A stretch of DNA of 64,000 nucleotides, taken from Actinomadura sp. GC306. GTDB lineage: Bacteria > Actinomycetota > Actinomycetes > Streptosporangiales > Streptosporangiaceae. Shown here in pieces: positions 1-8,152 of this stretch. The notes beneath the pieces were generated by a model. That model was not told the DNA's origin and did not search any database. It worked only from the letters and a program-made list of their open reading frames with translations. How positions within the stretch are numbered: position 1 is the first letter of the stretch; each line of letters opens with the position of its first letter. The position numbers and the translations under genes are program-made. Where the stretch lies: positions 1-64,000 of the forward strand of contig NZ_SMKM01000002.1 of assembly GCF_004348665.1 (NCBI RefSeq), read 5' to 3'.

Positions 1-1008
1 GGTGTGCACGGGGCCCTGGGCGGTCGGCGCCCACTCCGGGACGCGCGGCGGCCCGGAGACGTCGGGGAACGGCGGCCGCGTCTCCGAAGGGAAGCCGGAC
101 GACGCGAAACCCGACGACGACCCGGTGCCGCCGTCCCGCCGCGGAACCGGCAGCACGGCGCCGCCGCTGTGCGCGACGTCCGTGACGGGAAGGCCCAGCT
201 CGGCCTGCGCGCCTTGGAGCGCCTGCGCGAACTCCACGGCCGTCGTGTACCGCTGCTCGGGGGCCTTGGCCATCGCGCGGACGATGACCTCCTGCACGCG
301 CGGCGGCACGTCCGCGCGGGGGATCGGCGGCGGCGGGTCGTGCAGGATCCGCAGCATGAGCTGCGCGATGCCCTCGCCCGCCGGCCCCTTGAACGCGGGC
401 TGCCCAGCGAGGAGCTGGTACAGCGTCGAGCCGAGCGAGTAGATGTCGGAACCGACGCCGGGCTGCCGGCCCTCCAGGATCTCGGGCGCGGCGTGGTTGG
501 GGGTGAACGCCTGCGTGTGGGTCGCGTCGAAGGAGTCCACGAGGCGGGCGATCCCGAAGTCGGCGAGCGCGGGCTCGCCGTACCGCGACAGCAGCACGTT
601 CTGCGGCTTGACGTCGCGGTGCAGGACGTCGCTGTCGTGGGTGGCGGCGAGCGCGCCCGCCGTCTTCACCCCGATGCGCAGCACGTCCGCGACCGGCAGC
701 GGCCCCTCCCGCGCGAGCCGGTCGGTGAGCGCGCCGTGCTCGAAGTACTCCATCGCGATGTAGGGGCGCCCGGACCGGGTGGTGCCGGTGTCCAGCACGG
801 TCACGATGTTGGGGTGGCCGGACAGCCGGCCGGTGATCCTGCTCTCCCGCTGGAAGCGGCGCATCGCCGCGTCGCCGACCGAGCCGATCGACAGGACCTT
901 CAGCGCGACCATCCGGTCCAGGTGCTCCTGGTGCGCGCGGTAGACGATGCTGAAGCCGCCCTCGCCGACCTGCTCCAGCACCCGGTATCCGGGGACGTCC
1001 TCGGTCAT
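1..1008 (-). CDS. Serine/threonine protein kinase (C-terminus cut by window edge)
   Basis: The gene reads leftwards and runs off the window, so 336 codons are seen and the end is missing. A full bacterial Hanks-type kinase domain is visible. It has the glycine loop GEGGFSIVY (residues 15-23), the ATP-binding Lys in VALKVL (K37), the catalytic loop HRDVKPQNVL, the DFG motif in ADFGIARL and an APE motif in HAAPEIL. A Pro/Ser/Gly-rich stretch follows the kinase domain and resembles the juxtamembrane linker of actinobacterial Pkn proteins. No membrane helix or sensor domain is reached before the edge. It should phosphorylate Ser/Thr on partner proteins; the substrate is unknown. The ATG at 1006-1008 is the only good start at the domain edge, although its ribosome site is weak. 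Confidence 0.93.
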   Translation of the reverse strand, partial: MTEDVPGYRVLEQVGEGGFSIVYRAHQEHLDRMVALKVLSIGSVGDAAMRRFQRESRITGRLSGHPNIVTVLDTGTTRSGRPYIAMEYFEHGALTDRLAREGPLPVADVLRIGVKTAGALAATHDSDVLHRDVKPQNVLLSRYGEPALADFGIARLVDSFDATHTQAFTPNHAAPEILEGRQPGVGSDIYSLGSTLYQLLAGQPAFKGPAGEGIAQLMLRILHDPPPPIPRADVPPRVQEVIVRAMAKAPEQRYTTAVEFAQALQGAQAELGLPVTDVAHSGGAVLPVPRRDGGTGSSSGFASSGFPSETRPPFPDVSGPPRVPEWAPTAQGPVHT

Positions 1009-1308
1009 GGGAGGGGGGAGCCCTTCGTGTTCGCTCGTGGGGGTCGCGGCGGGGGCGCGGTCTTTCGGCGTCGTGCGGCCCGGGGCGGCTCCCCCGAGCG
1101 GCAACAGCGTAGTACGGGGACGAAACGGGTGCGTGCCGCTCGCGCCGAACGGTCCGGGCGCTGATCGTCCACCGCCTCGGGTGGGGAAATAGGCGGACAT
1201 TTTCAACGCCCCGATTAATCGTTGTCCCAATTTCGCTCCTGGCCCGGCCGTGTGCCGCCTAACCTCAGGGTTCGCGACGACAGAACGGCCCAGAGGGAGT
1301 GGCCCGCC
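1009..1308. promoter_or_regulatory. Divergent intergenic region between the kinase and the 1309 gene
   Basis: About 300 bases lie between two divergently read genes, so promoters for both should be here. The left two thirds is as GC-rich as coding DNA. The stretch around 1185-1235 is clearly richer in A/T and contains the 10-bp palindrome CGATTAATCG at 1212-1221. No RNA gene or convincing small ORF is seen. Confidence 0.4.
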
Positions 1309-2880
1309 GTGACGGAAGATGTCCTGACGAGAACGCGGACGGAAGCGCCGCCGCCGAGAACGACATATGGCGACCTTGTGCGAATGGCGTATTTCGTTCT
1401 TCCCGGGACCGGGAAGCGCGTCTACCGGCTGGCGGTCGCGCGGCGGATCGTGGACGCCTCCGCCCGCGGCGCCCGGGACCGCTCGCCCGCCGGGCTGGCC
1501 CGCCGCCGCACCCGCGTGCTGCGCCGGGCGATGCGCCCGTCCCGCCGGCTGCACATCGGCCTCGGCCCCTGGCTGCGCGCCCTGCCCACCCGGCTGCCCG
1601 ACCCGGCGCTCACCGCCGCGCTGGCGAGGCTCCACCCGCACGTCCGCGTCGCCTACGTGCTGCGCCACGTCGAGGGGCTGCCCCGGTACGCGGTCCACGA
1701 CCAGCTGGTCGAGCTGCGCATCCGCGACCCCTGGCAGGCGATCCGGGCGGCCGACGCCGTCCGGCCGCCCGGCGCCCGGCACGCCGAGCGCTTCGAGCCC
1801 GCGCTGCTGCGCCCCGTCCGCAACCGCTCGGTGCTGCCGCTGGTCATGGCCGCCGTCCTCACCGCCGCCCTCGTCGCCGTGCTCGTGGTGACCGAGCGCG
1901 GCGCCCCGCCCGGACCGGCGCTGCGGCTCGCCTCGGCCGACCCGGGCGCCTGGACGGGCGGCGCCCGCACCCTCGACGCCTGGCTAGCCCGCGGCGACCT
2001 CGCCCGCGACCGGACGTTCACCCGGGCCGCCGCCGCGGCCTGGGCCGCCGCGCCGGCGGACCGCCGCGCGACCGGCACCGCGCAGCTCCTCTACGCGGGC
2101 AACGTCGGCGGCACGCCGCTCGCCGTCATGCGCCAGGGCGCCCGGGTCGCCCGCTACGCCGAGGGCGGCCTGGACGTCGTCACCGCCGGGCACGACACGT
2201 CCGCCCCGATCGCCCTCGGCGGCGGCCGCTACCTCCTGGCGCCCTGGGACCCGCGGCCCGAGACCCTCTCCGGGGACGCCCTCGCGGTGACCGACGGCGT
2301 GACCGAACCCGCCCGCGCCGGCTCCGACTGCGGCCGGGGCCCGGTCTTCCACGTCGGCTCCCGGACCGTCGGCGACCTGGGCGGCCCGCGCGCCACCGTC
2401 CTCGGCTACCAGTCGCCGGCCCACCGGCCCGGCGGCCGCGACGAGTCCGAACCCGAGCACGAGCGCCTCGGCCGCGGGGCCCGCGCGTTCTGGGACCGGC
2501 TGGCCTGCGCGCCGCACCCGGCGGACGGGGCCGACCGGCCGGTGACCGAGGCCGCGGCATGGAACTTCTGGTCCGGCAGGCTGCCGCGCGGCGGCGGCTC
2601 CGCCGACTGGGTCTGCACCCGCCTGACCTTCGGAGACGGCGCCACCGCGGCCGCCGCCACGCTGCTCGCGAAGAAGGACCTGGCCACCGGCCCCTGCGAC
2701 GCCCGCCGCCCGGTCAGCGGAACCTGGTGGAAGGCCCCCACCGACCGCTGGTACTACCTGGCCGCCGCCGCGCGGGGCCTCGTGCCGCGCGCGGACGGCG
2801 TCCGCCGCTCCACCGTCCGCGCGCGGCTGCTGACGGCGACCGGGGACCGCGACGAGCCGGTGCAACTCACGGCCCGCTGA
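1309..2880 (+). CDS. Single-pass membrane protein with a sigma-region-4-like N-terminal part
   Basis: 523 residues. The reading frame is open further upstream, but the GTG at 1309 has a GAGGGAG ribosome site about nine bases before it, so I start there. Residues about 10-160 are Arg-rich and cytosolic-looking. Around residues 110-150, the stretch with AYVLRHVEGL and a following basic helix resembles the helix-turn-helix of ECF sigma factor region 4; this likeness is weak. One hydrophobic helix (VLPLVMAAVLTAALVAVLVV) lies near residues 175-196. A 320-residue extracytoplasmic part follows, with several Cys that could pair. I recognise no enzyme family. The order (DNA-binding-like, membrane helix, outer domain) would fit a membrane-tethered regulator, but this is inference. 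It is divergent from the kinase gene. Confidence 0.75.
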   Translation: MTEDVLTRTRTEAPPPRTTYGDLVRMAYFVLPGTGKRVYRLAVARRIVDASARGARDRSPAGLARRRTRVLRRAMRPSRRLHIGLGPWLRALPTRLPDPALTAALARLHPHVRVAYVLRHVEGLPRYAVHDQLVELRIRDPWQAIRAADAVRPPGARHAERFEPALLRPVRNRSVLPLVMAAVLTAALVAVLVVTERGAPPGPALRLASADPGAWTGGARTLDAWLARGDLARDRTFTRAAAAAWAAAPADRRATGTAQLLYAGNVGGTPLAVMRQGARVARYAEGGLDVVTAGHDTSAPIALGGGRYLLAPWDPRPETLSGDALAVTDGVTEPARAGSDCGRGPVFHVGSRTVGDLGGPRATVLGYQSPAHRPGGRDESEPEHERLGRGARAFWDRLACAPHPADGADRPVTEAAAWNFWSGRLPRGGGSADWVCTRLTFGDGATAAAATLLAKKDLATGPCDARRPVSGTWWKAPTDRWYYLAAAARGLVPRADGVRRSTVRARLLTATGDRDEPVQLTAR

Positions 2881-2949
2881 CGGCGCCCCGGGTCAGCGTG
2901 CGCTTACATTGATCGGGCACACTGGGGGGACCGCACGAGAAGCAGGGAG

Positions 2950-4101
2950 ATGCGCATGGGCAAGGGGCCGCTGTCCGGAGTACGGGTGATCGAGCTAGCC
3001 GGGATCGGGCCGGGGCCGTTCGCCGCGATGCTGCTGGCCGACCTCGGCGCCGACGTGATCCGCGTCGACCGCGCCTCCGCGGTCCGCGCCGGGGAGACCG
3101 CCGGCGGGACCGACTTCGCCAACCGCGGCAAGCGCTCCATCGCGATCGACCTGAAGAGCGAGCGGGGCAAGGAGGTCGTCCTCCGGCTGGTCGAGAAGTC
3201 CGACGTGCTCCTCGAAGGGTTCCGGCCCGGCGTGACCGAGCGCCTCGGCCTCGGCCCGGACGACTGCCTCGCCCGCAACCCGAAGCTCGTCTACGGGCGG
3301 ATGACCGGCTGGGGCCAGGAGGGCCCCCTCGCGCACACCGCCGGGCACGACATCGGCTACATCGCCATCACCGGCGCGCTGCACGCCATCGGCCGGGCCG
3401 GCGGCCCGCCGCAGGTCCCGCTGAACCTGCTCGGCGACTTCGCCGGCGGCAGCATGTACCTCGTCGTCGGCATCCTGTCCGCCCTCCTGGAGACCAGGAC
3501 GAGCGGGCGCGGCCAGGTCGTCGACACCGCCATCGTCGACGGCGCCGCGCACCTGTCCACCTTCATCCACGGCTTCCTGCGGGGCGGCCTGTGGGAGGAC
3601 CGCCGCGGCGTCAACATGCTCGACACCGGCGCCCCCTGGTACGACGTCTACGAGACCTCCGACGGGGGCCACATGGCCGTCGGCGCGATCGAGCCCCAGT
3701 TCTACGCCGAGTTCCTCCGCCGCCTCGGCGTCGAGGGCGAGGACCTCCCCGCGCAGCACGACCGCTCCGGCTGGCCCGCGCTCCGCGAGCGCTTCGCCGC
3801 CGTGTTCCGCACGAAGACCCGCGACGAGTGGACGGAGGTCTTCGTCCCCAGCGACGCCTGCGTGGCCCCCGTCCTGTCCATGAACGAGGCGGCCGAGCAC
3901 CCGTTCAACACGTCCCGCGGCGTGTTCCCCGAGATGGCGGGCCACCCGCAGCCCGCGCCGGCGCCGCGCTTCTCCCGCACCGCGCCGGAGACCGACGGCG
4001 TCCCCGCCCTGCCCGGCGGCCAGACCCGCGCGGTCCTGGAGGACCTCGGCTTCACCGACGCCGAGACCCTCCTGAAGGACGGCTCGGTCGCCCAGGCGTG
4101 A
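2950..4101 (+). CDS. CoA-transferase family III protein, alpha-methylacyl-CoA racemase-like
   Basis: 383 residues, the normal length for the CaiB/BaiF family. The N-terminus GVRVIELAGIGPGPFAAML and the motif LGADVIRVDR are typical. The two residues that identify the racemase branch are in place: His in AGHDIGY and Asp in LLGDFAGGSM, equivalent to the His/Asp pair of mycobacterial Mcr. It should interconvert the 2R and 2S forms of 2-methyl-branched acyl-CoA, a step before beta-oxidation of branched chains or sterol side chains; the true substrate is not shown. ATG 2950 follows GCAGGGAG; a second in-frame ATG at 2956 is possible. A weak hairpin follows the stop. No acyl-CoA gene is adjacent, although an enoyl-CoA hydratase and an acyl-CoA dehydrogenase lie 30 kb away. 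Confidence 0.9.
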   Translation: MRMGKGPLSGVRVIELAGIGPGPFAAMLLADLGADVIRVDRASAVRAGETAGGTDFANRGKRSIAIDLKSERGKEVVLRLVEKSDVLLEGFRPGVTERLGLGPDDCLARNPKLVYGRMTGWGQEGPLAHTAGHDIGYIAITGALHAIGRAGGPPQVPLNLLGDFAGGSMYLVVGILSALLETRTSGRGQVVDTAIVDGAAHLSTFIHGFLRGGLWEDRRGVNMLDTGAPWYDVYETSDGGHMAVGAIEPQFYAEFLRRLGVEGEDLPAQHDRSGWPALRERFAAVFRTKTRDEWTEVFVPSDACVAPVLSMNEAAEHPFNTSRGVFPEMAGHPQPAPAPRFSRTAPETDGVPALPGGQTRAVLEDLGFTDAETLLKDGSVAQA

Positions 4102-4119
4102 CCGTCCCGGCGTGACGGT
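4101..4119 (+). terminator. Short hairpin after the racemase-like gene
   Basis: ACCGTC and GACGGT form a six-base stem around a seven-base loop directly at the stop codon. There is no T run, as is common in actinobacteria. The stem is short, so the terminator role is tentative. Confidence 0.35.
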
Positions 4120-4172
4120 CCGGGGGATTGATTCCGCCCGCAGCGGCTGGTCGATAGCGGCCGGGCCCTCCC

Positions 4173-4194
4173 GATTGTGAATCGATTGACAATC
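4173..4194. promoter_or_regulatory. 22-bp near-perfect palindrome upstream of the lipase gene
   Basis: GATTGT and ACAATC flank a central AATCGATT, and only two of the 22 positions break the symmetry. It lies about 155 bases before the lipase start, in a locally A/T-richer stretch. The outer half-sites equal those of the GntR-type sites at 6563 and 9589, but they are ten bases apart here instead of two. It may belong to another regulator. Confidence 0.4.
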
Positions 4195-4349
4195 GTCCCG
4201 GGGTAATCGGCGGCCATTCCACAAGACCGTGCCGGAATGCGGCCGTACGTTGTGTGCACTCCACCCCCACCGATGCGGCGATGAGGGGCCGGGGCCCGCG
4301 AGTCCGGGCCCCGGCCTCTTCCCGCCGTGTCCGCATAAGGGAGATGCAC

Positions 4350-5204
4350 ATGCGTTTCTTGCGGCTCCGCAGATGGGCGGTCATCGCGGCCGCGATGACC
4401 GCCGTGCTGGGCACGACCGGCGTCACCGCGCCCGCGCAGGCCGAGATCGTCCCGGAAGGGGCGAACGACTGGAATTGCAAACCGTCGTTCTGGCATCCGC
4501 GGCCGGTCGTGCTCGTGCACGGCACGTTCGAGAACATGGCGTTCAACTGGCAGAAACTCTCCCCGGCGCTCAAGAAGGCCGGATACTGCGTCTACGCCCT
4601 CAATTACGGCGGCCCGAAGGACGGCCCCATTCAGGGGATCTACGACATTCGCACGTCGGCCGGAGAGCTGTCGGCGTTCATCGACCGGGTGCTCCAATCG
4701 ACCGGGTCCTCGAAGGTCGACATCGTCGGGCACTCGCAGGGCGGCATGATGCCGCGCTACTACATGAAGTTCCTCGGCGGGGCGGCGAAGGTGAACAAGC
4801 TCGTCGGGATCGTCCCCTCCAACCACGGGACCAACGCCTCCGGGCTGGTGGAGCTGGGCCGGCTGCTCGGCATCACCCAGGCGGTCGTGCGGGCCGCGCC
4901 GGCGGCCGGCCAGCAGATCGTCGGCTCGGAGTTCCTGGCGGAGCTCAACGCGGGCGGCGACACCGTCCCCGGACCGCAGTACATCGTGCTCGCCACCAAG
5001 TACGACGAGGTCGTCACGCCCTACACCTCGTCGTTCCTGAACGGCTCCAACGCGCACAACGTCCTGCTCCAGGACAAGTGCCCCGGCGACACCAACGCGC
5101 ACCTCGGCATCAACTTCGACCCGGTGATGATCAAGTTCGTGCTGAACTCGCTCGACATCTGGGGCCCGTACTGGCCCATCGACTGCGCCGACCCGCTCGG
5201 CTGA
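4350..5204 (+). CDS. Secreted triacylglycerol lipase (alpha/beta hydrolase)
   Basis: 284 residues from ATG 4350. An AAGGGAG site at 4337-4343 is six bases from this ATG and abuts the earlier ATG at 4344, so 4350 is preferred. The N-terminus MRFLRLRRW plus a hydrophobic run ending in PAQA is a Sec signal peptide, with cleavage near residue 31. The mature part starts the lipase fold with VVLVHGTFENM (oxyanion region) and has the nucleophile elbow GHSQGG. This layout matches the actinobacterial lipase class 2/EstB family that cuts extracellular acylglycerols. Cys pairs in the mature protein probably form disulfides outside the cell. The gene stands alone; a strong bidirectional hairpin follows it. 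Confidence 0.9.
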   Translation: MRFLRLRRWAVIAAAMTAVLGTTGVTAPAQAEIVPEGANDWNCKPSFWHPRPVVLVHGTFENMAFNWQKLSPALKKAGYCVYALNYGGPKDGPIQGIYDIRTSAGELSAFIDRVLQSTGSSKVDIVGHSQGGMMPRYYMKFLGGAAKVNKLVGIVPSNHGTNASGLVELGRLLGITQAVVRAAPAAGQQIVGSEFLAELNAGGDTVPGPQYIVLATKYDEVVTPYTSSFLNGSNAHNVLLQDKCPGDTNAHLGINFDPVMIKFVLNSLDIWGPYWPIDCADPLG

Positions 5205-5218
5205 CCCGCGCACGGAAC

Positions 5219-5256
5219 GGCGCCCGGTGGTCCCCTCTCCGCGACCACCGGGCGCC
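5219..5256. terminator. Strong bidirectional terminator hairpin
   Basis: GGCGCCCGGTGGTC (5219-5232) pairs perfectly with GACCACCGGGCGCC (5243-5256) around a ten-base loop. It sits between the converging ends of the lipase and aminotransferase genes and can stop transcription from both sides. Confidence 0.85.
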
Positions 5257-5283
5257 GGTGCCTGCCTGCGTGCTGCGCCCGGG

Positions 5284-6537
5284 TCAGCCGACCGCCTCCG
5301 CGACGGCGTCCGCCCAGAGGCCGAGGGCGTCGTCGATCTGCGCCTCGGTGACGATCAGCGGCGGGATCATCCGGACGACGTTGCCGTACGCGCCGCAGGT
5401 CAGCAGCAGCAGCCCGCGCTCGGTCGCGGCCCGGTGGGCGCGCGCCGCGGCGTCGGGGTCGGGCTCGCCGCCGGGCCCGGTGAACTCGGCGGCCTGCATC
5501 AGCCCGAGCCCGCGGACGTCGCCGATCGCCGGGTGGTCGGCGGCGACCTTCTGCAGCCCGTCGTTCAGCCGCGCGCCCTGCCGGGCCGCGTTGCCGACGA
5601 GGTCCTCGTCCTGGATGACCTGGAGCGTGGCGAGCGCCGCGGCGCAGGAGACCGCGTTGCCGCCGTAGGTGCCGCCCTGCGAGCCGGGCCGGGCCTTCTC
5701 CATCAGCGCGGTCGGCGCCGCGATCGCCGACAGCGGGAAGCCGCTGGCCAGGCCCTTGGCGGTGATGAGGACGTCGGGACGCGCGGCGGTGTGCTCGTGC
5801 CCCCAGAACCGGCCGGTCCGCCCGAACCCGGTCTGCACCTCGTCCATGATCAGCAGGATGCCGTGCCGGTCGGCGCGCTCGCGCAGCCCCTCCAGGAACC
5901 CGGGCGGGGCGGGGATGTAGCCGCCCTCGCCGAGCACCGGCTCGACGATGAACGCGGCGGTGTCGGACGCGGGGCTGGCGGTGACGAGCAGGTAGTCCAG
6001 CTCGCGCAGCGCGAACCGGGTGGCCTCCTCCTCGTCCCAGCCGTACCGGTACGCCTGCGGGAACGGCGCGATCGCGGCGCCCGGCATCAGCGGGCCGATG
6101 CCGGCGCGGAACTTCGTGCCCGCCGTGGTGAGCGCGGCGGCGCCCATGGTCCGGCCGTGGAAGGAGCCGTGGAAGACGACGATGTTCTGCCGGCCGGTGG
6201 CGTGCCGCGCCAGCCGGATGGACGCCTCGACGGCCTCGCTGCCGCTGTTGAGGAAGAACAGCGAGTCGAGCCCGGCGGGCAGCACGTCGCCGAGCGCCTC
6301 GGTCAGCCGCAGCAGCGGCTCGTGCATGACCGTCGTGTACTGGCCGTGGATCAGCGTCCCGACCTGCCGCTGCGCCGCCTCGACCACGCGCGGGTGGCAG
6401 TGCCCCGTGCCGGTGACGCCGATGCCCGCGGTGAAGTCGAGGTGCCGGCGGCCGTCGGTGTCGTACAGGTAGACGCCCTCGCCGCGCTCGGCAAGGACGG
6501 GGGTGGCCTGCTTGAGCAGGGGTGACAGCTTAGCCAT
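5284..6537 (-). CDS. Class III (omega) aminotransferase, PLP-dependent
   Basis: 417 residues. The frame opens earlier, but ATG 6537 has a GGAGG site eight bases away, so I start there. It is a fold-type I class III aminotransferase of the GabT/acetylornithine branch. Visible motifs are NSGSEAVEASIRLAR (PLP phosphate and family signature), IMDEVQTGFGRTG (PLP ring Asp) and TAKGLASGFPLSA with the Schiff-base Lys. It moves an amino group from an omega- or beta-amino compound to a keto acid; the exact donor cannot be read from sequence. It is the last gene of the leftward catabolic group, 115 bases after gntR. A perfect 16-bp palindrome at 6563-6578, just before its ribosome site, probably lets the GntR protein control it separately. 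Confidence 0.92.
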   Translation of the reverse strand: MAKLSPLLKQATPVLAERGEGVYLYDTDGRRHLDFTAGIGVTGTGHCHPRVVEAAQRQVGTLIHGQYTTVMHEPLLRLTEALGDVLPAGLDSLFFLNSGSEAVEASIRLARHATGRQNIVVFHGSFHGRTMGAAALTTAGTKFRAGIGPLMPGAAIAPFPQAYRYGWDEEEATRFALRELDYLLVTASPASDTAAFIVEPVLGEGGYIPAPPGFLEGLRERADRHGILLIMDEVQTGFGRTGRFWGHEHTAARPDVLITAKGLASGFPLSAIAAPTALMEKARPGSQGGTYGGNAVSCAAALATLQVIQDEDLVGNAARQGARLNDGLQKVAADHPAIGDVRGLGLMQAAEFTGPGGEPDPDAAARAHRAATERGLLLLTCGAYGNVVRMIPPLIVTEAQIDDALGLWADAVAEAVG

Positions 6538-6562
6538 GCGTCGTCCCTCCGATGCCCTTCGT

Positions 6563-6578
6563 AGATTGTCGACAATCT
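6563..6578. promoter_or_regulatory. GntR-type operator before the aminotransferase gene
   Basis: AGATTGTCGACAATCT is a perfect 16-bp palindrome, 26 bases before the aminotransferase start. Sites of the form TTGTnnACAA are typical of FCD-type GntR regulators. The core GATTGTCGACAATC recurs with one change at 9589-9602, and the gntR gene lies between the two sites. Confidence 0.7.
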
Positions 6579-6652
6579 GCAATGTAGGTGCCCCCGGGAC
6601 CCGTGTCCAGCGCCGCGGGGGCCTGACCGGTGCGGCGCCGCCGGAACGGCGG

Positions 6653-7312
6653 CTAGGGGACGCGGAGCCGCCGGATGGAGTCGGTCATGTGCTCCTCGAT
6701 GAGGGTCAGCAGCCGCTCCTCCTCGCCGTCGCCGATCGCGTCGACGAGCCGGCGGTGCTCCTCGACCAGCTCGGACGGCTCCGGGTAGGTGTCCTGCAGC
6801 GCGTTGAGGCACATGCGGGTCTCCACCAGGAGCGTGTGGGCCATCCGCTCCAGCCGCGGGCTGCCGGACGAGCTGACCAGCACCTCGTGGAACGCCTGGT
6901 CGGCGTCGCTCATCGCGACCCGGTCGCGCTGGTCGGCGGCGTCGATCAGCGCGTCCAGGGCGTCGGTGAGCCGGGCGACGGCCTCGCCGCGGTTCCGCTC
7001 CATGATCAGCTGGCACGCCTCCCGCTCGATCGCCAGCCGGGCGAGGTAGACGTCCTCGACGTCGCCCTCGTCCAGCGTGATGACGAACAGCCCGCGGTGC
7101 GGCTCGCTGACCAGCAGCCCCTCCTGGACGAGCCGCTGCATCGCCTCCCGCAGCGGGCCGCGGCTGATGCCGAGCCGGCCCGCCAGCTCGGCCTCGCCGA
7201 GCTGGGCGCCCGGCTCCAGCGACCCGTACATGATCGCCGAGCGCAGCTCGTCCGAGACGATCTCGACGGTCGACTTGCGGGGGACAGGTTCCAGCTCACC
7301 CAATCGGCCCAT
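6653..7312 (-). CDS. GntR family transcriptional regulator, FCD domain
   Basis: 219 residues. Residues about 12-80 form the GntR winged helix: ELRSAIMYGSLEPGAQLGEAEL, then LGISRGPLREAMQRLVQEGLL. The C-terminal part is an all-helical FCD ligand domain with the metal-binding pattern Asp (DADQAFHEVL), His and further His residues (EEHRRLV, EEHMTDSIR). FCD regulators usually repress a catabolic operon until its carboxylate ligand binds. It is the third gene of a leftward run, 18 bases after the second maleate-isomerase-like gene. The two palindromes at 6563 and 9589 are its most likely targets and would cover the aminotransferase and both divergent arms of the island. Confidence 0.93.
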   Translation of the reverse strand: MGRLGELEPVPRKSTVEIVSDELRSAIMYGSLEPGAQLGEAELAGRLGISRGPLREAMQRLVQEGLLVSEPHRGLFVITLDEGDVEDVYLARLAIEREACQLIMERNRGEAVARLTDALDALIDAADQRDRVAMSDADQAFHEVLVSSSGSPRLERMAHTLLVETRMCLNALQDTYPEPSELVEEHRRLVDAIGDGEEERLLTLIEEHMTDSIRRLRVP

Positions 7313-7330
7313 TGCCGCGAGGCCCCTTTC

Positions 7331-8116
7331 TCATAGCTGCGAGGTATCTCGTCCCCGCTCGGCGACGCCGGCCGGGACGGCGGCGGGCACGGCGAACAGC
7401 CGGCCCAGCCCGGTGCGCGGGGGGAGCCCCCCGGGGCCGGACGCGAGCCGCAGCCCCTCCCACACGCTCACCTGGTTGGCGGTCAGGACCGGCTTGCCGA
7501 CCCGTGCCTCCAGCTCGTCGAGCCAGGACACGGTGTGCAGCGCGGTGTCGGGCACCAGCACCGCCTCGGCCTCCGGATGGTCGTTGGCCGCGACGAAGGC
7601 GAGCACCTCGTCGCGCCCCAGCGTGCCGACCTCGGCGGCGGTGATGATGCCCCGGCAGGACAGCGCCACCACCTCGATGCCGGCCTCGCCGAGGAACGCG
7701 ACGAACCGCTCGGCGACGTCGGCGGGGTAGGTCGCGGCGATCGCGACCCTGGTCACGCCGAGGGCGCGCGCGGCGTTGACGAACGCGAACGACGTGCTGG
7801 ACGCGGGCACCCCCGCGGCCGCGGCGACGCCCTCGACCTGCCGCGCCGCGCCGTCCCAGCCGAACACGAAGCTCCCGCTGGTGCAGGCCCACACGGCCGA
7901 CTGGACGCCCATGTCGCGCAGGACGCGGGCGCCCTCGGACAGCACGTCCGCGCCGCCGACGTCCAGCAGCGCGTCGACGCGGTGGGCGTCCTCGCGCATC
8001 AGCGTGTGGACGACCGGCAGGCGGACCCCGCCGAGCGCGAGCTCGATGGCGGGGTAGTCGTCCTCAGCGCTGTAGCCGGGGTAGAGGAACCCGGCGGTCA
8101 ACCCGTTCTGTGGCAT
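7331..8116 (-). CDS. Maleate cis-trans isomerase/arylmalonate decarboxylase family protein, one catalytic Cys missing
   Basis: 261 residues, Asp/Glu racemase superfamily, two-domain fold. The first active-site loop ACTSGSFVFG keeps its Cys. At the place of the second active Cys the sequence reads VPDTALHTV, with Asp in place of Cys, whereas the neighbouring paralogue has SCTNVPT. Family members with two Cys are racemases or maleate isomerases; arylmalonate decarboxylases use only one, although there it is the second. This protein may therefore be a decarboxylase-like or otherwise changed enzyme. It lies 36 bases after its paralogue and 18 before gntR, all on one strand, so the two probably act on related dicarboxylates or are subunits of one enzyme. 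Confidence 0.8.
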   Translation of the reverse strand: MPQNGLTAGFLYPGYSAEDDYPAIELALGGVRLPVVHTLMREDAHRVDALLDVGGADVLSEGARVLRDMGVQSAVWACTSGSFVFGWDGAARQVEGVAAAAGVPASSTSFAFVNAARALGVTRVAIAATYPADVAERFVAFLGEAGIEVVALSCRGIITAAEVGTLGRDEVLAFVAANDHPEAEAVLVPDTALHTVSWLDELEARVGKPVLTANQVSVWEGLRLASGPGGLPPRTGLGRLFAVPAAVPAGVAERGRDTSQL

Positions 8117-8152
8117 CGAATCGTCAATCCTACCCTCGGGTGTCGTCGGTGA

